Origin: Cyclotella cryptica
Lineage: Eukaryota; Bacillariophyta; Thalassiosirophyceae; Thalassiosirales; Thalassiosiraceae
NCBI GenBank assembly: GCA_013187285.1
Contig: JABMIG010000163.1
Location: 62,001 to 126,000, forward strand
Length of the DNA: 64,000 nt
Direction of reading: 5' to 3'
Positions 24,515 through 35,118 of this stretch are shown here, in pieces (the stretch's first letter is position 1; the number at the start of each line of letters is the position of its first letter). The notes beneath the pieces are model-generated. The model did no database searches and had not been told where the DNA came from. It saw only the letters and a list, made by a program, of their open reading frames with translations. The position numbers and the translations under genes are program-made.

Positions 24515-24964
24515 CTAACTGCGCTGTGGATGTGGTGTTGTGGTCCCTCGAGGGGAGTAGTAAAACTGCTCATCCACCTCTCTGCCCCTGTTTCTCACTT
24601 CTTTCATTATGTCATCGTCTGTTGGTTGGCAACGAAGACTGAATTTGTTGTAACCCGCTAAGAATTTTCGATATTTGCGTTTCATTTCAGTTGATATTTG
24701 GCTATTGAGCCAAGCGTCTCTCCGACTTTGGCTTTTGAGCTGCCTAGTGGTCCGGTGACGGCCGCTATTTGAGGCTGCTCGTTGCCTATCCCCTTCCCCA
24801 GAGTTGGCACCAAGGGTAAGTGGCACCAGTCTACTGCTTAAGCTACCCCTGTCTCCTGCAGTAGAAGGAGAGGAGCCCGGACAAACATTGCCTCTCTGTG
24901 GACCCGTCCGTATGGACACAGGAGGTTGAGCACTTGCAATTCTACCCCTACCCACCATGCTCAC
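24515..24964 (-). CDS. LINE ORF1, second basic part or separate ORF
   Basis: 149 codons in a different frame from the upstream ORF1 part, Ser/Arg-rich, with a basic helix around RKYRKFLAGYNKF. It ends 23 bp before the ORF2 start. It may be the C-terminal, nucleic-acid-binding part of ORF1 after a frameshift, or its own ORF. No zinc knuckle is visible. Confidence 0.4.
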   Translation of the reverse strand: MSMVGRGRIASAQPPVSIRTGPQRGNVCPGSSPSTAGDRGSLSSRLVPLTLGANSGEGDRQRAASNSGRHRTTRQLKSQSRRDAWLNSQISTEMKRKYRKFLAGYNKFSLRCQPTDDDIMKEVRNRGREVDEQFYYSPRGTTTPHPQRS

Positions 24965-25068
24965 ATGGGTGGGGTGTGATGATGGGATTATGTTCCCTGC
25001 AGAGCCACACCGTCTCCCTCATCCTGGGAACGGGTGGCTCCGCTTCCACTAAGGTGGGGGGAACCCTG

Positions 25069-25722
25069 CTAGGAGGTGAGCCCAGCAATCAGTTGAGTCA
25101 AATGCTGCATCTGTGCACGAAGTGTGTTGATTTCCGCTGCCTGCTCAGCATTTCTTTCCTTTGTGTCCGCGAGCTGCTTGGCGTACTCACGAGTTTTTAA
25201 GACCCGGTTCTGTGTAGCATCTGTGTTAACTGTTGAAGCAGCTACTGTGTCACCATCTCCTGTCAAATTGGACACTCCACTCACTCGGCTGCCCACATCA
25301 CCTCCCTTTTCCTTTGGATTGTAGCCCAAGCTCTTGAGGAGTCCCCTCCGTACTGTGTCAGACATGTCAACAAAGGTATTATTGGAGCCTGATGTTGCGT
25401 TGAGCTGCTGATGGAGGTAGGGGTCATATCTGGCGTTATCAATGAGGTACATGTCATAACAACTGGCGGAGTGAGATGTGGCTTGAAGTGTATTGGGATC
25501 CCAGGATGATTGGGGAGCGAGTTGGGCCTTCTCAATGTAGAAAGAGCGCATAAGGCGGGAGCGTGTGCTTTCACAATAGCCCTTCTGGGCTAGCCAATGG
25601 TACATGAAGCAAGCGAGATTCGAGACTGTCTTTTTTGCAATATTGTGCCTCAACACCACCTCCTCCTTTCTCATCAACGAGTTCTTCGTCCTGTCATTGC
25701 TTTGCTCAGCCACCCCAAGCAT
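25069..25722 (-). CDS. LINE ORF1, first part (start codon lies in flanking repeat)
   Basis: 217 codons. The central part has SASCYDMYLIDNARYDPY and the end is a predicted coiled coil (KQLADTKERNAEQAAEINTL) of the kind seen in LINE ORF1 proteins that bind RNA and self-associate. The first ~28 codons (MLGVAEQSNDRTKNSLMRKE and a few more) lie in repeat R2 and are also present in R1, where no LINE follows. The element's own start may therefore be an internal Met (FMYHWLAQKG). The function is inferred from position and coiled coil, not from a recognised domain. Confidence 0.55.
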   Translation of the reverse strand: MLGVAEQSNDRTKNSLMRKEEVVLRHNIAKKTVSNLACFMYHWLAQKGYCESTRSRLMRSFYIEKAQLAPQSSWDPNTLQATSHSASCYDMYLIDNARYDPYLHQQLNATSGSNNTFVDMSDTVRRGLLKSLGYNPKEKGGDVGSRVSGVSNLTGDGDTVAASTVNTDATQNRVLKTREYAKQLADTKERNAEQAAEINTLRAQMQHLTQLIAGLTS

Positions 25723-26677
25723 ACATCATTAAGCAATTACGATTCATCCAACAATCAACCTCATAGAGATTTGACAACAAAGAAGGCAATGTTGAAAGTA
25801 TAGGCATAAATGTTAGACTATTTAACACAAATCGTAAAGTTGACAATAATTGTACTAGATTGTTTCATCAATTAAGTATTATTCATTTATGTCATTTATT
25901 GTTCCTTTGCATGTAACAGAATAGTTCTTAAATTTATTAAATGTTGTGTCAATTGAGAGCTTCATAGTATTCTGTGGCATCTGGCTCCTTGTTAGTAGAG
26001 TGGTCCCTGAGGACCTGGGAAGCCTTTTTGGTCATGGCCTTTGGGTCGGCCTCCTCTTCAGACATGTTGGGAGTGGGCTGATATAGTGTTGATGTGGGTT
26101 TTATGCAACAGTTGCGAAAGTACAGCCAATGTTAACATGAGGGCTCCATGTGGCTAAGATGATTTTTTGCACGACCACACAACAGGGGGAAATTTGAAGA
26201 GGAAGATGACACAGCATATACCCATCATGTCATATATCAAAATGATCCTCAGAACTTGAAGAATTGTAGTATTTAACGCAAAATTGACGTGCCGACAACA
26301 TGGAAAAAGTTATTGTTTGTCTAAGAAAATCGGCGAGAATTCTTAAATTTTTGTTCCAAAACGGGGTGCGTCGACACTCTACCTAAACTCGTAAAAAAAA
26401 CAGAGTGTGATTGTGATGCAGTCATGAAGGGTACAAAAGCTACTCCGTATTTGTACGAGGCAATAATTTAATAATAGTCTCAGTGTTGTGGGGGCTGTTG
26501 TAAAATCTATGAAAATGACTGGCCGGCACAAACTACGATAGGTAAAAGTATTGTACAATACCATACCATATCCATACCATACCGTCGTATTTTATAGCAC
26601 AACACGATAGAACATGATGCATGTCAAACATACTTCTCAACAAACCCCGCCAGAACCCTGCCACAATCAACTCCTCA
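25639..26677. repeat. Direct repeat R2 (right copy of the ~1-kb duplication)
   Basis: Matches 17696-18692 throughout. Here the sequence runs on into gene A, so R2 is the copy that kept the gene and R1 is the cut-off copy. It differs from R1 by roughly 15-20 point changes and one ~38-bp indel (25842-25879 present here only). Confidence 0.9.
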
Positions 26678-26733
26678 TCACCGTTATGATCTTGATTTCA
26701 ATAATATTATCTCCATCGAAACAACAAAGTAGA
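26443..26733 (+). promoter_or_regulatory. Gene A promoter and leader
   Basis: Conserved with the gene B upstream region from TACGAGGCAATA onward. It contains a CCATACCATA-type repeat (about 26560-26583) and a TATA-like TATTTTATA at 26588-26596. Placement of a TATA box here would put the transcript start near 26615-26625. That argues that translation starts at the ATG at 26734 and not at the in-frame ATG at 26614. Confidence 0.45.
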
Positions 26734-29700
26734 ATGAGCCACTCAATGGGCCCACTACCACTGGCCATGATCGCCCTCCTTCTACCAACCGTAGCATTCT
26801 CGGCCAAAACCACGACAAGTACGTCAAGCACTTCAAGCACAACTAGCGCGACGACCAGCGCAAGCAATCCCTGTCCCGCCTCCTACTCAGGACGCGTTCC
26901 CACTGCCGGATGCAAAGGCTACGCGGACTGTGTTAATGGAAAGCAAAGTGCCACGTGGTCCTGCACCGCGGGAACGTTATACGATGTCAGCTCGGGAATA
27001 TGCAATTGGCCCGATAGCGTGAAATGCGACGGTTCCGCTCCAGTATTCGATGACGATGATGACTACGTTGATGACGACGGCAAGCAAAACGATCAAACTG
27101 TGGAAGGCGACGAAATGTTTTCCAATTTCTGCCCCGCTGAATATACAGGAAAGGCGCCCACCACCGACTGTCTTGGCTACGTGGTCTGCACGGCTGGCAA
27201 AGAGGGGCTGAGCACCAAGTGTCCCACTGGGTCGTTCTTCAATTCCATGACGCTGCGATGTGAATACGGCTTTGAAGATTGCCAGCTTCTCGTTAGTCAA
27301 GAGAAAATGAACAATTTGGCCGACTACGCACAGTATTGCCCAGATGATTATACGGGAAAGGCACCTACAGACAATTGCGAGGGGTACGTCAAGTGTGTCA
27401 AAGGAAAAGTGGATACTGCACTAAAATGCCCCACCGGGACCAAATTTGACGTTATGAAGTTGGCATGCACCTATGCTGATGTGACTTGTGGGAAGACTGA
27501 TGTTCCTGACAACAAAGATGAAATGGAACAGCAGTCACAGCAGGTGGATGTATCAGTATACTGTCCCGACGAGTACACCGGTAGGGCGCCGACAGCAAAC
27601 TGTCTCGGATATGTTGATTGCAAAAATGGTAAAGTCACGAGTGAAAAGCCTTGTCCCTCAGGGACTTTGTTTGATGTTATGATTCTAGCGTGCACGTATT
27701 CGGATGTTAACTGCGAAGCAGTTCCAGCCTCATTCCCTCCGACACCGAGTCCCGAGAAGAAAACGAAACCCGAACGCGTCGTTGTGGACGAAGATTGCCC
27801 GGAGGGATATTCCGGCAACAAAGCCATCGACGCATGCAAGTCCTACATTTATTGTCAACTAGGCAAGCGCATTAGCAAATTCGATTGCACTGCTGGTACC
27901 GTCTTTGACCCTCGCTTAGGATATTGCAACTGGCCCCAGAATGTTGATACCTCTGTCCCGGAATGTTCGACCTCTTCTCCATCTTACACGCCCACATTGA
28001 GCCCCATGTATCCCACGGTTTCACCTAGCTACAGTCCCACCCCATTAGATTTGGAGGGTGAACTGTTCTACCCTGACTATAAGAATGGCGTATGCAAGAA
28101 TGATGGGAAGCATCCTCCATCCTTGTCTAAAATATATTTGCGTTCCTCCGCACAGGGATGCTGCGCTTCGTTTTTCAACGACACCTTCAATAGGTGCATG
28201 CAAGCTTTCATTTCCGAGGCGCCGAGCATGGCGCCCAGCGGAGAGAAGATTTGGTATCCCGATTATGACTATAACTTGTGTCGAAGTGATGATAAGTTTG
28301 GCGACTATGAGGTCAACTTCTTTGCCTCTTATGAGAAATGCTGCGAATTCGACTTTCTAGACGAGATGGAATGTTTGATCAAGAAGCCTAGTGCGATGGG
28401 ATTGATTTATTATCCTCATTAGTGAGTATTCGTTTCAAATGAATTTGATGCACACTTTCGTGTTTTGTTCTATTCTTTCAGATCACCTCAACGTTCTCTG
28501 GAATAACGTGTGACAGCCCATCTGGTACGTGCAGGAATGACGGGCGACAATCGCCAGAAGAGGTCTACCTTTATACAAGTAGAGAGGATTGCTGCCACAA
28601 CGATCAAGTTGAGTATGATAGTTGTATGGACAAGACGACAGATGACATGGATCAGCAGTCCTCTCCCGTTGGCGGCGATTATTACCCAGATTAGTACGTC
28701 ATGTGCGCATCAACAGTTAAGCCTGCGAAACTCCGATTTGATAACGTTCTTTGTCGTGATGCTTTCTATCAGTACTCATTTCACATGCCGCAACGATGGC
28801 CAAGCCCCTGAATTCGAAATAAACTTTTTTCCCACTTTTGATTTATGCTGCGAGTTTAGTTCATTTGACACCGAAAAATGCCGCGCAAGCAATCCTTTTC
28901 TTGTAATTGACAAGTGGTATCCTGTCGTAGGTAGCGAATATTGCCGAAATGACGGAAACCCTCCAATTGGTATCGCTCTTTCGGATACTTCTATTGAGTG
29001 CTGCAAGAGATTCTTTCCGTCGTCTATAAATGATTGCCAGTACATATCAGACAAAAGGTGGTATCCGGATTTCAATTCTGGTCATTGCAAAAGTGACGGA
29101 AATCAACCTCAAGGTGTTCTCATGTCTGAAACATATCAGCTTTGTTGTGACCGTTTCATGTCTTCAAAAAAGACACAATGCTATTTGAAATCGAATGCTT
29201 TCGCAAAAGCCGCAACGATCATGCCCACACCGGAACTCACCAGAACTCCTACACAAAAACCACTTCTGTTGTCTGTTGCGAATGATGATTGTCTGGCATC
29301 AACCAAGAAAAAACAGTGCAAACTTAACCTTTCCTGTGAATGGGATGATGCCCGAGGAGAATGCACCTTTGCCTCACCCCCAGTCGAAACATCGGTCCCA
29401 ACATCCAATAAACCCTCAACCAAGCCCACCAGACGGCCGACGAAAAAGCCAACAAACACCCCAACAAATATCCCTTCTGTCGGAAAAAACTGTGGACAAT
29501 TAGCGACGAAGAAACAATGTAAGCTAAATGATTCTTGTGAATGGAACGACGCAATAAATGCGTGCCGTTTTGCCTCGTCCCCCGCCGATATACCCACAAC
29601 TCAGCCGACCAGACGTCAGACCAAGACACCAACGAACAGCCCGACGAATTCGCCGTCTATCAGTCTCAACTGTGGAGCACTGACAAAGAAGAAACAATGT

Positions 29701-30189
29701 AAGCTCAACGAGTCTTGTGAATGGAATGACGCAACAAATGTGTGCAGCTTTGCCTCTCCTTCAGTCAAAACCATCGCCCCAACATCAGATAAATTCACAA
29801 GCCAGCCCACCAGAAGACCGACAGAAATAGCAACAAAAAGTCCGACAACGCCCCCCTCTTCCAGACCCAACTGTGGACAATTAACAAAAAAGAAACAATG
29901 CAAGCTAAACAATTCTTGTGAATGGGACGATGCATCAAATGTATGCAGCTTTGCCTCTCCTTCAGTCAAAACCATCGCCCCAACACCAGATAAATTCACA
30001 AGCCAGCCCACCAGAAGACCCACAGAAATAGCAACAAAAAGTCCGACAACACCCCCCTCTTTCAGACCCAACTGTGGACAATTAACAAAAAAGAAACAAT
30101 GCAAGCTAAATGATTCTTGTGAATGGGACGATGCATCGAATGTATGCCGTTTCACCTCTAGTCCAATCGAAACCGGCCCCCAACGTTGA
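26734..30189 (+). CDS. Secreted chitin-binding multidomain protein, copy A (3 exons)
   Basis: Exons 26734-28421, 28517-28693 and 28773-30189, predicted 1093 residues. The chosen start gives a signal peptide (MSHSMGPLPLAMIALLLPTV) then a Thr/Ser linker. The frame also extends upstream to 26614. Five CBM14/peritrophin-A-like modules follow (about residues 47-98, 133-183, 195-250, 270-325, 350-400), each C..Y.G..P...C..Y..C..G......C..GT.F......C. An acidic DDDDDYVDDD linker lies after the first. Six W/YYPDY.....C+NDG..P...CC...C modules come next, then Pro/Thr linkers alternating with five C..L.KKKQCK.N.SCEW modules. CBM14 binds chitin in animals. Here a cell-wall or chitin-fibre role is inferred. 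Compared with copy B the C terminus is cut short: the frame ends inside a linker and decayed module sequence continues to about 30350. Confidence 0.85.
28422..28516 (+). other. Gene A intron 1
   Basis: GTGAGT donor directly after YYPH-TA and a GACAG acceptor at 28516. Splicing completes the Tyr codon and yields YYPHYPSGTCRNDG, matching the module consensus. The nearer CTTTCAG acceptor would create an immediate stop. Same 95 bp in copy B. Confidence 0.8.
28694..28772 (+). other. Gene A intron 2
   Basis: GTACGT donor and CTATCAG acceptor. The join gives YYPDYTHFTCRNDG, again rebuilding the module in the Tyr codon. 79 bp, same in copy B. Confidence 0.85.
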
Positions 30190-30350
30190 AGCCTACCAGA
30201 TGACATACAGAAACACTGACAATAAGCCCTTCCAACTCACCTTCTCTCAAAACCAATTGTGGAGAATTGACAAAGAAGAAACAATGCAAACAAATCTTTT
30301 TATGTGAATGGGATGATGCAAGTACTGTCTGTAGTTCTGCCTCTCCCCAG
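29281..30350 (+). repeat. Tandem Cys/Trp modules with Pro/Thr linkers in gene A
   Basis: Five units of 60-68 codons, each a ~38-residue Cys/Trp module (C..L.KKKQCK...SCEW.DA...C) plus a Pro/Thr/Arg linker such as PTRRPTEIATKSP. Units 3 and 4 are almost identical and unit 5 shares their module, which indicates recent tandem duplication or conversion. A sixth, out-of-frame unit (CGELTKKKQCK) lies at about 30250-30340 beyond the stop. Confidence 0.85.
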
Positions 30351-30355
30351 TAACA
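30190..30355 (+). pseudogene. Frameshifted tail of gene A
   Basis: Past the gene A stop another frame reads PSNSPSLKTNCGELTKKKQC and LCEWDDASTVC before its own stop. This is the next linker plus Cys/Trp module, so gene A once continued further. A one-base change near 30176-30180 and further decay before 30220 separate it from the live frame. Confidence 0.7.
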
Positions 30356-30359
30356 ACGA

Positions 30360-31005
30360 TGGCTTCAATTTCAAATAAACTGACCAACAGCCCCAGCCAA
30401 GACCCCATACATTAACTTATACATGAACTTGCTAATTAATCAATATCAATGACCTGAAATCTTGATAAGGAAACATGTAAGAAATCCAAGGAAATTCATG
30501 CACTTGGAAGGGTGGTACCAAAGTCTGCCAAGGCCAGTGAGTCATTCAATAAATCAACACTGCTGCTAAATGATATTCAGCGTCGATAACCTCTTTTATC
30601 CTTGCTCAATTTCATTCAACACCCGGTTTTCTAGTATAGAAGGGAGTGGTGATAAATAATTCCTTTTCAGCTGCAACTGTTTCGCAAGAACGTTAGTTTG
30701 ACCTCCAGCTACGAAGTAATAACTAATGTAGAATGTACAGAACATTAGTCAAACTAGTGTGATAAATTGTGATGTTATGACTTTTTGACCTGCATTAGCT
30801 TATGCCCATTCCGACATCACTATCACTGATTTTTGGGGCTGTATTTTTTGGTCATGTCTTAAAAAATATACTGCACTCCACCCATATTCAGTCAGGCTCT
30901 AGGCCTGAGATAACTAGAGATTACAAGCACATGGAGAATTGCTCTGCACATGTGTGCTGCATTGAGGGCCAACTTTTTTAGGCAAATGGCAAGCAATGTG
31001 ACCAG
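30360..31005. other. Intergenic DNA, nothing recognised
   Basis: AT-rich, no protein-like frame, no terminal repeats seen. Confidence 0.4.
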
Positions 31006-31460
31006 CAAGACAGACAACTTTGCCACATGGAAGGTTTTTGTGAGATAAATTAAGACGGCTGTAGACAATAGGAGCACTGTATATCCTAGAGGAATCATGA
31101 TACCCATCCGGCCAGACAGTGGATTCCAAAAAACTGATTTCGAGTAAATTAGAAAAAAGAATCTTGGAGCGAACGAAGTAACTCTAATGTAGTACTGTAG
31201 AGACATACCAATTTTCTATGAATGAATGGATCGGATCATTCCGATCTGCTGCATTCAACTCACAATAACTCGTGAAAGACTGCTCTAACGCACAAAATAA
31301 GAACACCGTTCGAAAGCTCGGAAACAGATCTTTCGATCGATGTAAGGTTGTAAATATTTTTTACTCCAACTGTGACGGAGCAGGAGTGCTCCTTTTGTAT
31401 TTAGCCGTCTTAATTGATGACAAGTGATTTCAAGTGGCAACTTTTCAATTTTCTGACTCA
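31006..31460. mobile_element. Degenerate relative of the TGACGAC element, interrupted by a MITE
   Basis: CAGCAAGACAGACAACTTTG and CACATGGAAGGTTTTTG at 31006-31037 match the left end of the 53797 element (CAAGACAGGCAACTTTGCC, ACGTGGAAGTTTTTG). After the MITE at 31051-31412 the match resumes with TTGATGACAAGTGATTTC, corresponding to CTGACGACAAGTGACGAC. No right TIR was found. Confidence 0.5.
31051..31412. mobile_element. Short TIR element (MITE), copy 1
   Basis: About 362 bp with terminal inverted repeats around AAGACGGCT...AGGAGCACT, flanked by TA on both sides, which fits TA-targeting elements such as Tc1/mariner kin. It matches 41169-41523 over its whole length (shared AAATAAGAACACC, CAGATCTTTC, GGAGTGCTCCT). 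No coding capacity. Confidence 0.75.
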
Positions 31461-32675
31461 TTTGACAACCCTTGTGAAGACTCTACAACAACTCTTGTGA
31501 GGACCCTAACAACACATAAGACTGGATGATTAAAAACATAGTGGGCAAATTTGGCAGCAACTGAGAAATGGACAAAAATCAACCTGAATCACCAATTATC
31601 ATAATCTTCAGTGACGGACATCATTCTGATTTGGATCATACCCAGCATTCTATGATATATTCATCACTGAAGGAACATCATCGGTTGCCAATTTTGTCAT
31701 TGCTGCAATGGGCATTGATTGTGCTACCTCTGTACACAGGCAGAAAGTAAAGAATTGCACTTTTGGTTTTTGTTCCTGTTTATTTTCTACACCATAAGTT
31801 AGACCTTAGATACACTAAAACCTGTAGGAGAAAAACCTGATCGCAATTGGTTTGTTTCCATTTAGTTAAAAAGGCTGTCTGGCCGTTATGTATCTTCATG
31901 ACATAATAGAGGTGTGCTGTTCATTTTTAATCATCCAATTGTACATATACATACTGGAACGCCAATTTAGTGTGTTGGAACACCATAGGCAATGGCTGCT
32001 GTTTATTGGTCCCAATTTATAATCTAGACCATTACAAATACTGGCACATCTAGTTTTAACATTGTCATGGCTAATATTCATACTGGCACTGCCAATGTAC
32101 AAACTTTTGTCTAAACTCATGTTCACACCGCAAGTATAAATAGTGTAGCTGTCAGTATACATACTGGCATAACAAAAATGAAGCTGAGTTTGTCAATTTT
32201 CATATTACTTAACATAGGTACACTGCCAGACACTATGTGCAGCTGATGTCCTGGGTCATAGAGTACTATGTCATAGACAATGTACCATGTTTTAGTTAAA
32301 TGGTGTAGTAATCAAACATACATATCTACAAAGTGATGATTCCCAAGATCATAGTTGCACATTAACAAGTACATATGTCCTGACTCCTGAGTGCAATGTG
32401 TAGTTTTAGTGACATTGCATGGAACATGTCCCTCACGTTTCTCCACATTAAATCTAACATGCATCTTGTTCAGTGATTGTGGCAAAAGTACTTTTTGGAG
32501 AGAGCAAGAACTCTAAGAACACGATTTCTGCTCACATAATTTTTTGAATATCTAGATACATTTTTTAGAGTTACTAGCTCTCAAAACACTTCCTAGCAAA
32601 CTAAATATTTAAGACAACATGTTTATAGTTAAAGACATGATGTTATTTCTGAAATGACATTTCAGTTTATATAAA
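31461..32675. other. Intergenic DNA, nothing recognised
   Basis: AT-rich. Variants of CATACTGGCA recur at 31940-32170, possibly an old satellite fragment. No gene seen. Confidence 0.35.
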
Positions 32676-33094
32676 TGACATAGGCCAAGAATCAGCCTTT
32701 TTTGTACCCCTGGGTACAAAACCTAAATGGAGCATGAATCAGCCTTTTTTGTACCCCTGGGAACAAAACCTAAATAGGAGCATTCTCAGGACCCCAAGTA
32801 GGAGAGTCCACCTCCCGACGGCATGGGCTCCCCAACATGGAAGTTCAGAACCCCAAACAAGAGAACACCCTAGAAGAAGATCTAAGCATCTATCAGAAGG
32901 GTATGAACATACCATATTGTGTAGAAACCTACACAATGATCGTTTGCATCGTTTGGATTGGAATGCAGTTCCACTGCCTTTCCATCCTCACAATTGTACA
33001 AAATATAGCTCATAAAAATCAAATCTTCGACACCTGTCGAACCTACCTATAATTTTCGCGTGATATTTTTTACGACGATTTTCGGCTCAGGTCA
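32676..33094 (+). repeat. Left LTR of gypsy fossil 1
   Basis: TG...CA repeat matched by 38680-39099. It contains a doubled TTTTTTGTACCCCTGGG/T-ACAAAACC motif at its 5' end. Confidence 0.92.
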
Positions 33095-33516
33095 CTATCT
33101 CTAGATAACCGTGGTGCAACCTTCACGCACCGAAGCCATCGACATCCAACCCTTCCGACACGAGGTACGCTAACAATTTTTTTATCGAGAGCGGCAATTT
33201 TTAACTTTTCGCACCAGCGATACGTTTTTTTTGCACGATCGACGATCTAACCAAAATCGGCAACGCCATCAATGAATGCGATCTACGAGCTCTCCAAAAA
33301 TTCTCCCGCGATCAGCGAGCATCAGTGATAAACTTTGAGCGATCGACTTCTGAGATCGGGGATTCCTACGAGTCGGATTAATTTCGTGATCGAGAATTCT
33401 CACGAAATAGTTGGAAGCAAGACTTTCAAGCGAAGAAAAATTTAAAAGTACAAAAATAAAAAAAATTTCTTTTTCGAGCTAACCTCAACAGGGCACCCAA
33501 GACCTTCTTCAAGGCC

Positions 33517-34882
33517 TTGTTTTATAATACGCCCCTTGGCGAGGCAATCAAGAGGATGTCGACCAGCAAATCAAGCCCAGAAGGACTCAAGCCACAGGAG
33601 TGTGAACGGAGTTCAGGGAGGTCTAAGCCACCCATTTCCTACATTCCCACTGCCATGGACACCCCGAAGGTAATCAACAAAATCAAGGTCTCCAACAAAA
33701 TGACCTTGTCTGTCACCGTCCTCAATGAGGGAAGTCCTGAACAGTTCCTCAACCATGTCCAGACCTCGATGGAAATAATTTCCCAGAGAGGCTTAGACAC
33801 GGACTACGAGGAAGCCTGTAAGGCAGATGCAAAGGCTGAGGCAAAACTGACTGCGGCCACTGTGGCCAAAGCCAAGTTCAAAGGGATGGATGAAAATTCC
33901 CCTGTCCTCCAGTTGTGGAACAAAGCAACTGCTGCTAAAATCCACACCAGTGAGGCCCTAGTGTCCGCTGGCCAAGCGATCTTCCTGCAGTACTCCACTC
34001 AATTGTCGGAGACTGCTGGTTGTCCTTGGACCACCATCGTCGGGGAGTAAATCAACTGCGAACACTGGACAGATGTGTATGGGACCGAGCATCCCACAAA
34101 ACACCCGGCATCTTGGACCTCCTTTCAGGAATGTGTCCAGTTGTACCTGCAGACCGTCTTCAGGACTGATGCAGCGGAGCAGGAACGTTTCTACATCAGC
34201 AATGGGCTGAAGAAACCAAACAGAGTACCCATCAGGGACTTTGTGCAGAGGACCCAGCGCCTTAACGGGTATGTGGAACTCTTGCCGTGCCTGTTTTACT
34301 CTTCAAAGGCTGCAAATTCTACGAAAAGTATGCGGACCATTCGATGATGCCGACTTGGCAAGCCACATCCTCAGGATGGTTCCTAGGAACTGGCAGGACC
34401 AATATGAGCTCAGTGGAGCTTTGGTACCACAGAGTGTCAGGGAACTTCTCGAAGTCCTTGAACGCATCGAGAAGGCCTACCCCACCGAAAAGGTTGGAGA
34501 AGGACCCAAGGCTGTAGCCAAGGCTAACGACTCATCTAGGAAGAAGATGGTCTCTTTTAGTGACCGGATTCCGAAGAAACATTGCACAGAGAAGTACTGT
34601 TCTCTCTGCAAGAAACATGGGGGCGCACATACCACCCACAACACTCCGGATTGCCGGAAGTATGACTCCAATGGGACCCCAAAGTCAAGCTTCAAGGGGA
34701 GAAAGCCAAATGGAAACTCTCGTGGACTAGAGAGACCTGCTCGAGGAGGAAGTAGCTATGCGCAGCTATCCGCTAGAATCGACAAACTTACGAAGTCCAA
34801 CAAGAAAATGAAACACGCTATCGGAAAAAAGAAGCGTAAGCATCACGACATGAGCAACAGCGATGATTCAGACTCATCTTGA
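33517..34882 (+). pseudogene. gag region of gypsy fossil 1, broken
   Basis: Helical gag-like region followed by a basic tail with the zinc-binding box CSLCKKHGGAHTTHNTPDC and a KKKRKHH nuclear-type basic run. Homologous to 45536-47000 in fossil 2. Confidence 0.8.
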
Positions 34883-35118
34883 GATGATGGTTTGGGGAGT
34901 ACTAAGAAATTGTGTAGTAAATTCGATTGTAATGAAATGATGAACACTTATCTTAGTCCGCTTAAAACTTCCCCACGTGCCAACATAACATTTTCTGGTT
35001 CAAACACAACATTTTTCAACCTGGCAGAAGAACTAGGAAATCTTCCAGCCAACCTGACACAGTGTGAAACAATATCCGAATTGTCGGACCCGAACTGTCG
35101 GGTGACCTTTTCAATAGT

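Larger units (their letters stand above)
18693..25638 (-). mobile_element. LINE (non-LTR retrotransposon), nearly full length
   Basis: Minus-strand element of about 6.9 kb. It has ORF1, then ORF2 with an N-terminal APE-type endonuclease, a long basic linker, reverse transcriptase, RNase H and a C-terminal Cys/His zinc motif. This order fits the I/ingi-like, RNase H-bearing LINEs. It lies precisely between direct repeats R1 and R2 (997 and 1039 bp), which behave like a very long target-site duplication. No poly(A) tail is evident at the 3' end (18693). The end there is AT-rich. ORF2 stays largely in one frame, with few stops, so the copy is young. Confidence 0.88.

Noticed and set aside
17696-26677. 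R1 and R2 read as LTRs of one large element
   Set aside because: The enclosed element has an APE endonuclease and LINE-type RT, and R2 runs into a host gene. Repeats with promoter and leader of that gene fit a target duplication, not LTRs.
26614-26733. Upstream in-frame ATG of gene A (and 54544 in gene B) as translation start
   Set aside because: It lies ~20 bp after the TATA-like box and would bury the signal peptide behind 40 residues. The next ATG gives a standard N-terminal signal.
28510-28772. Plus-strand frame upstream of gene A exon 3 (and 56422-56684 in gene B)
   Set aside because: It is out of frame with exon 2 and reads through intron 2. The spliced frame rebuilds two YYPDY modules, so the apparent ATG start is false.
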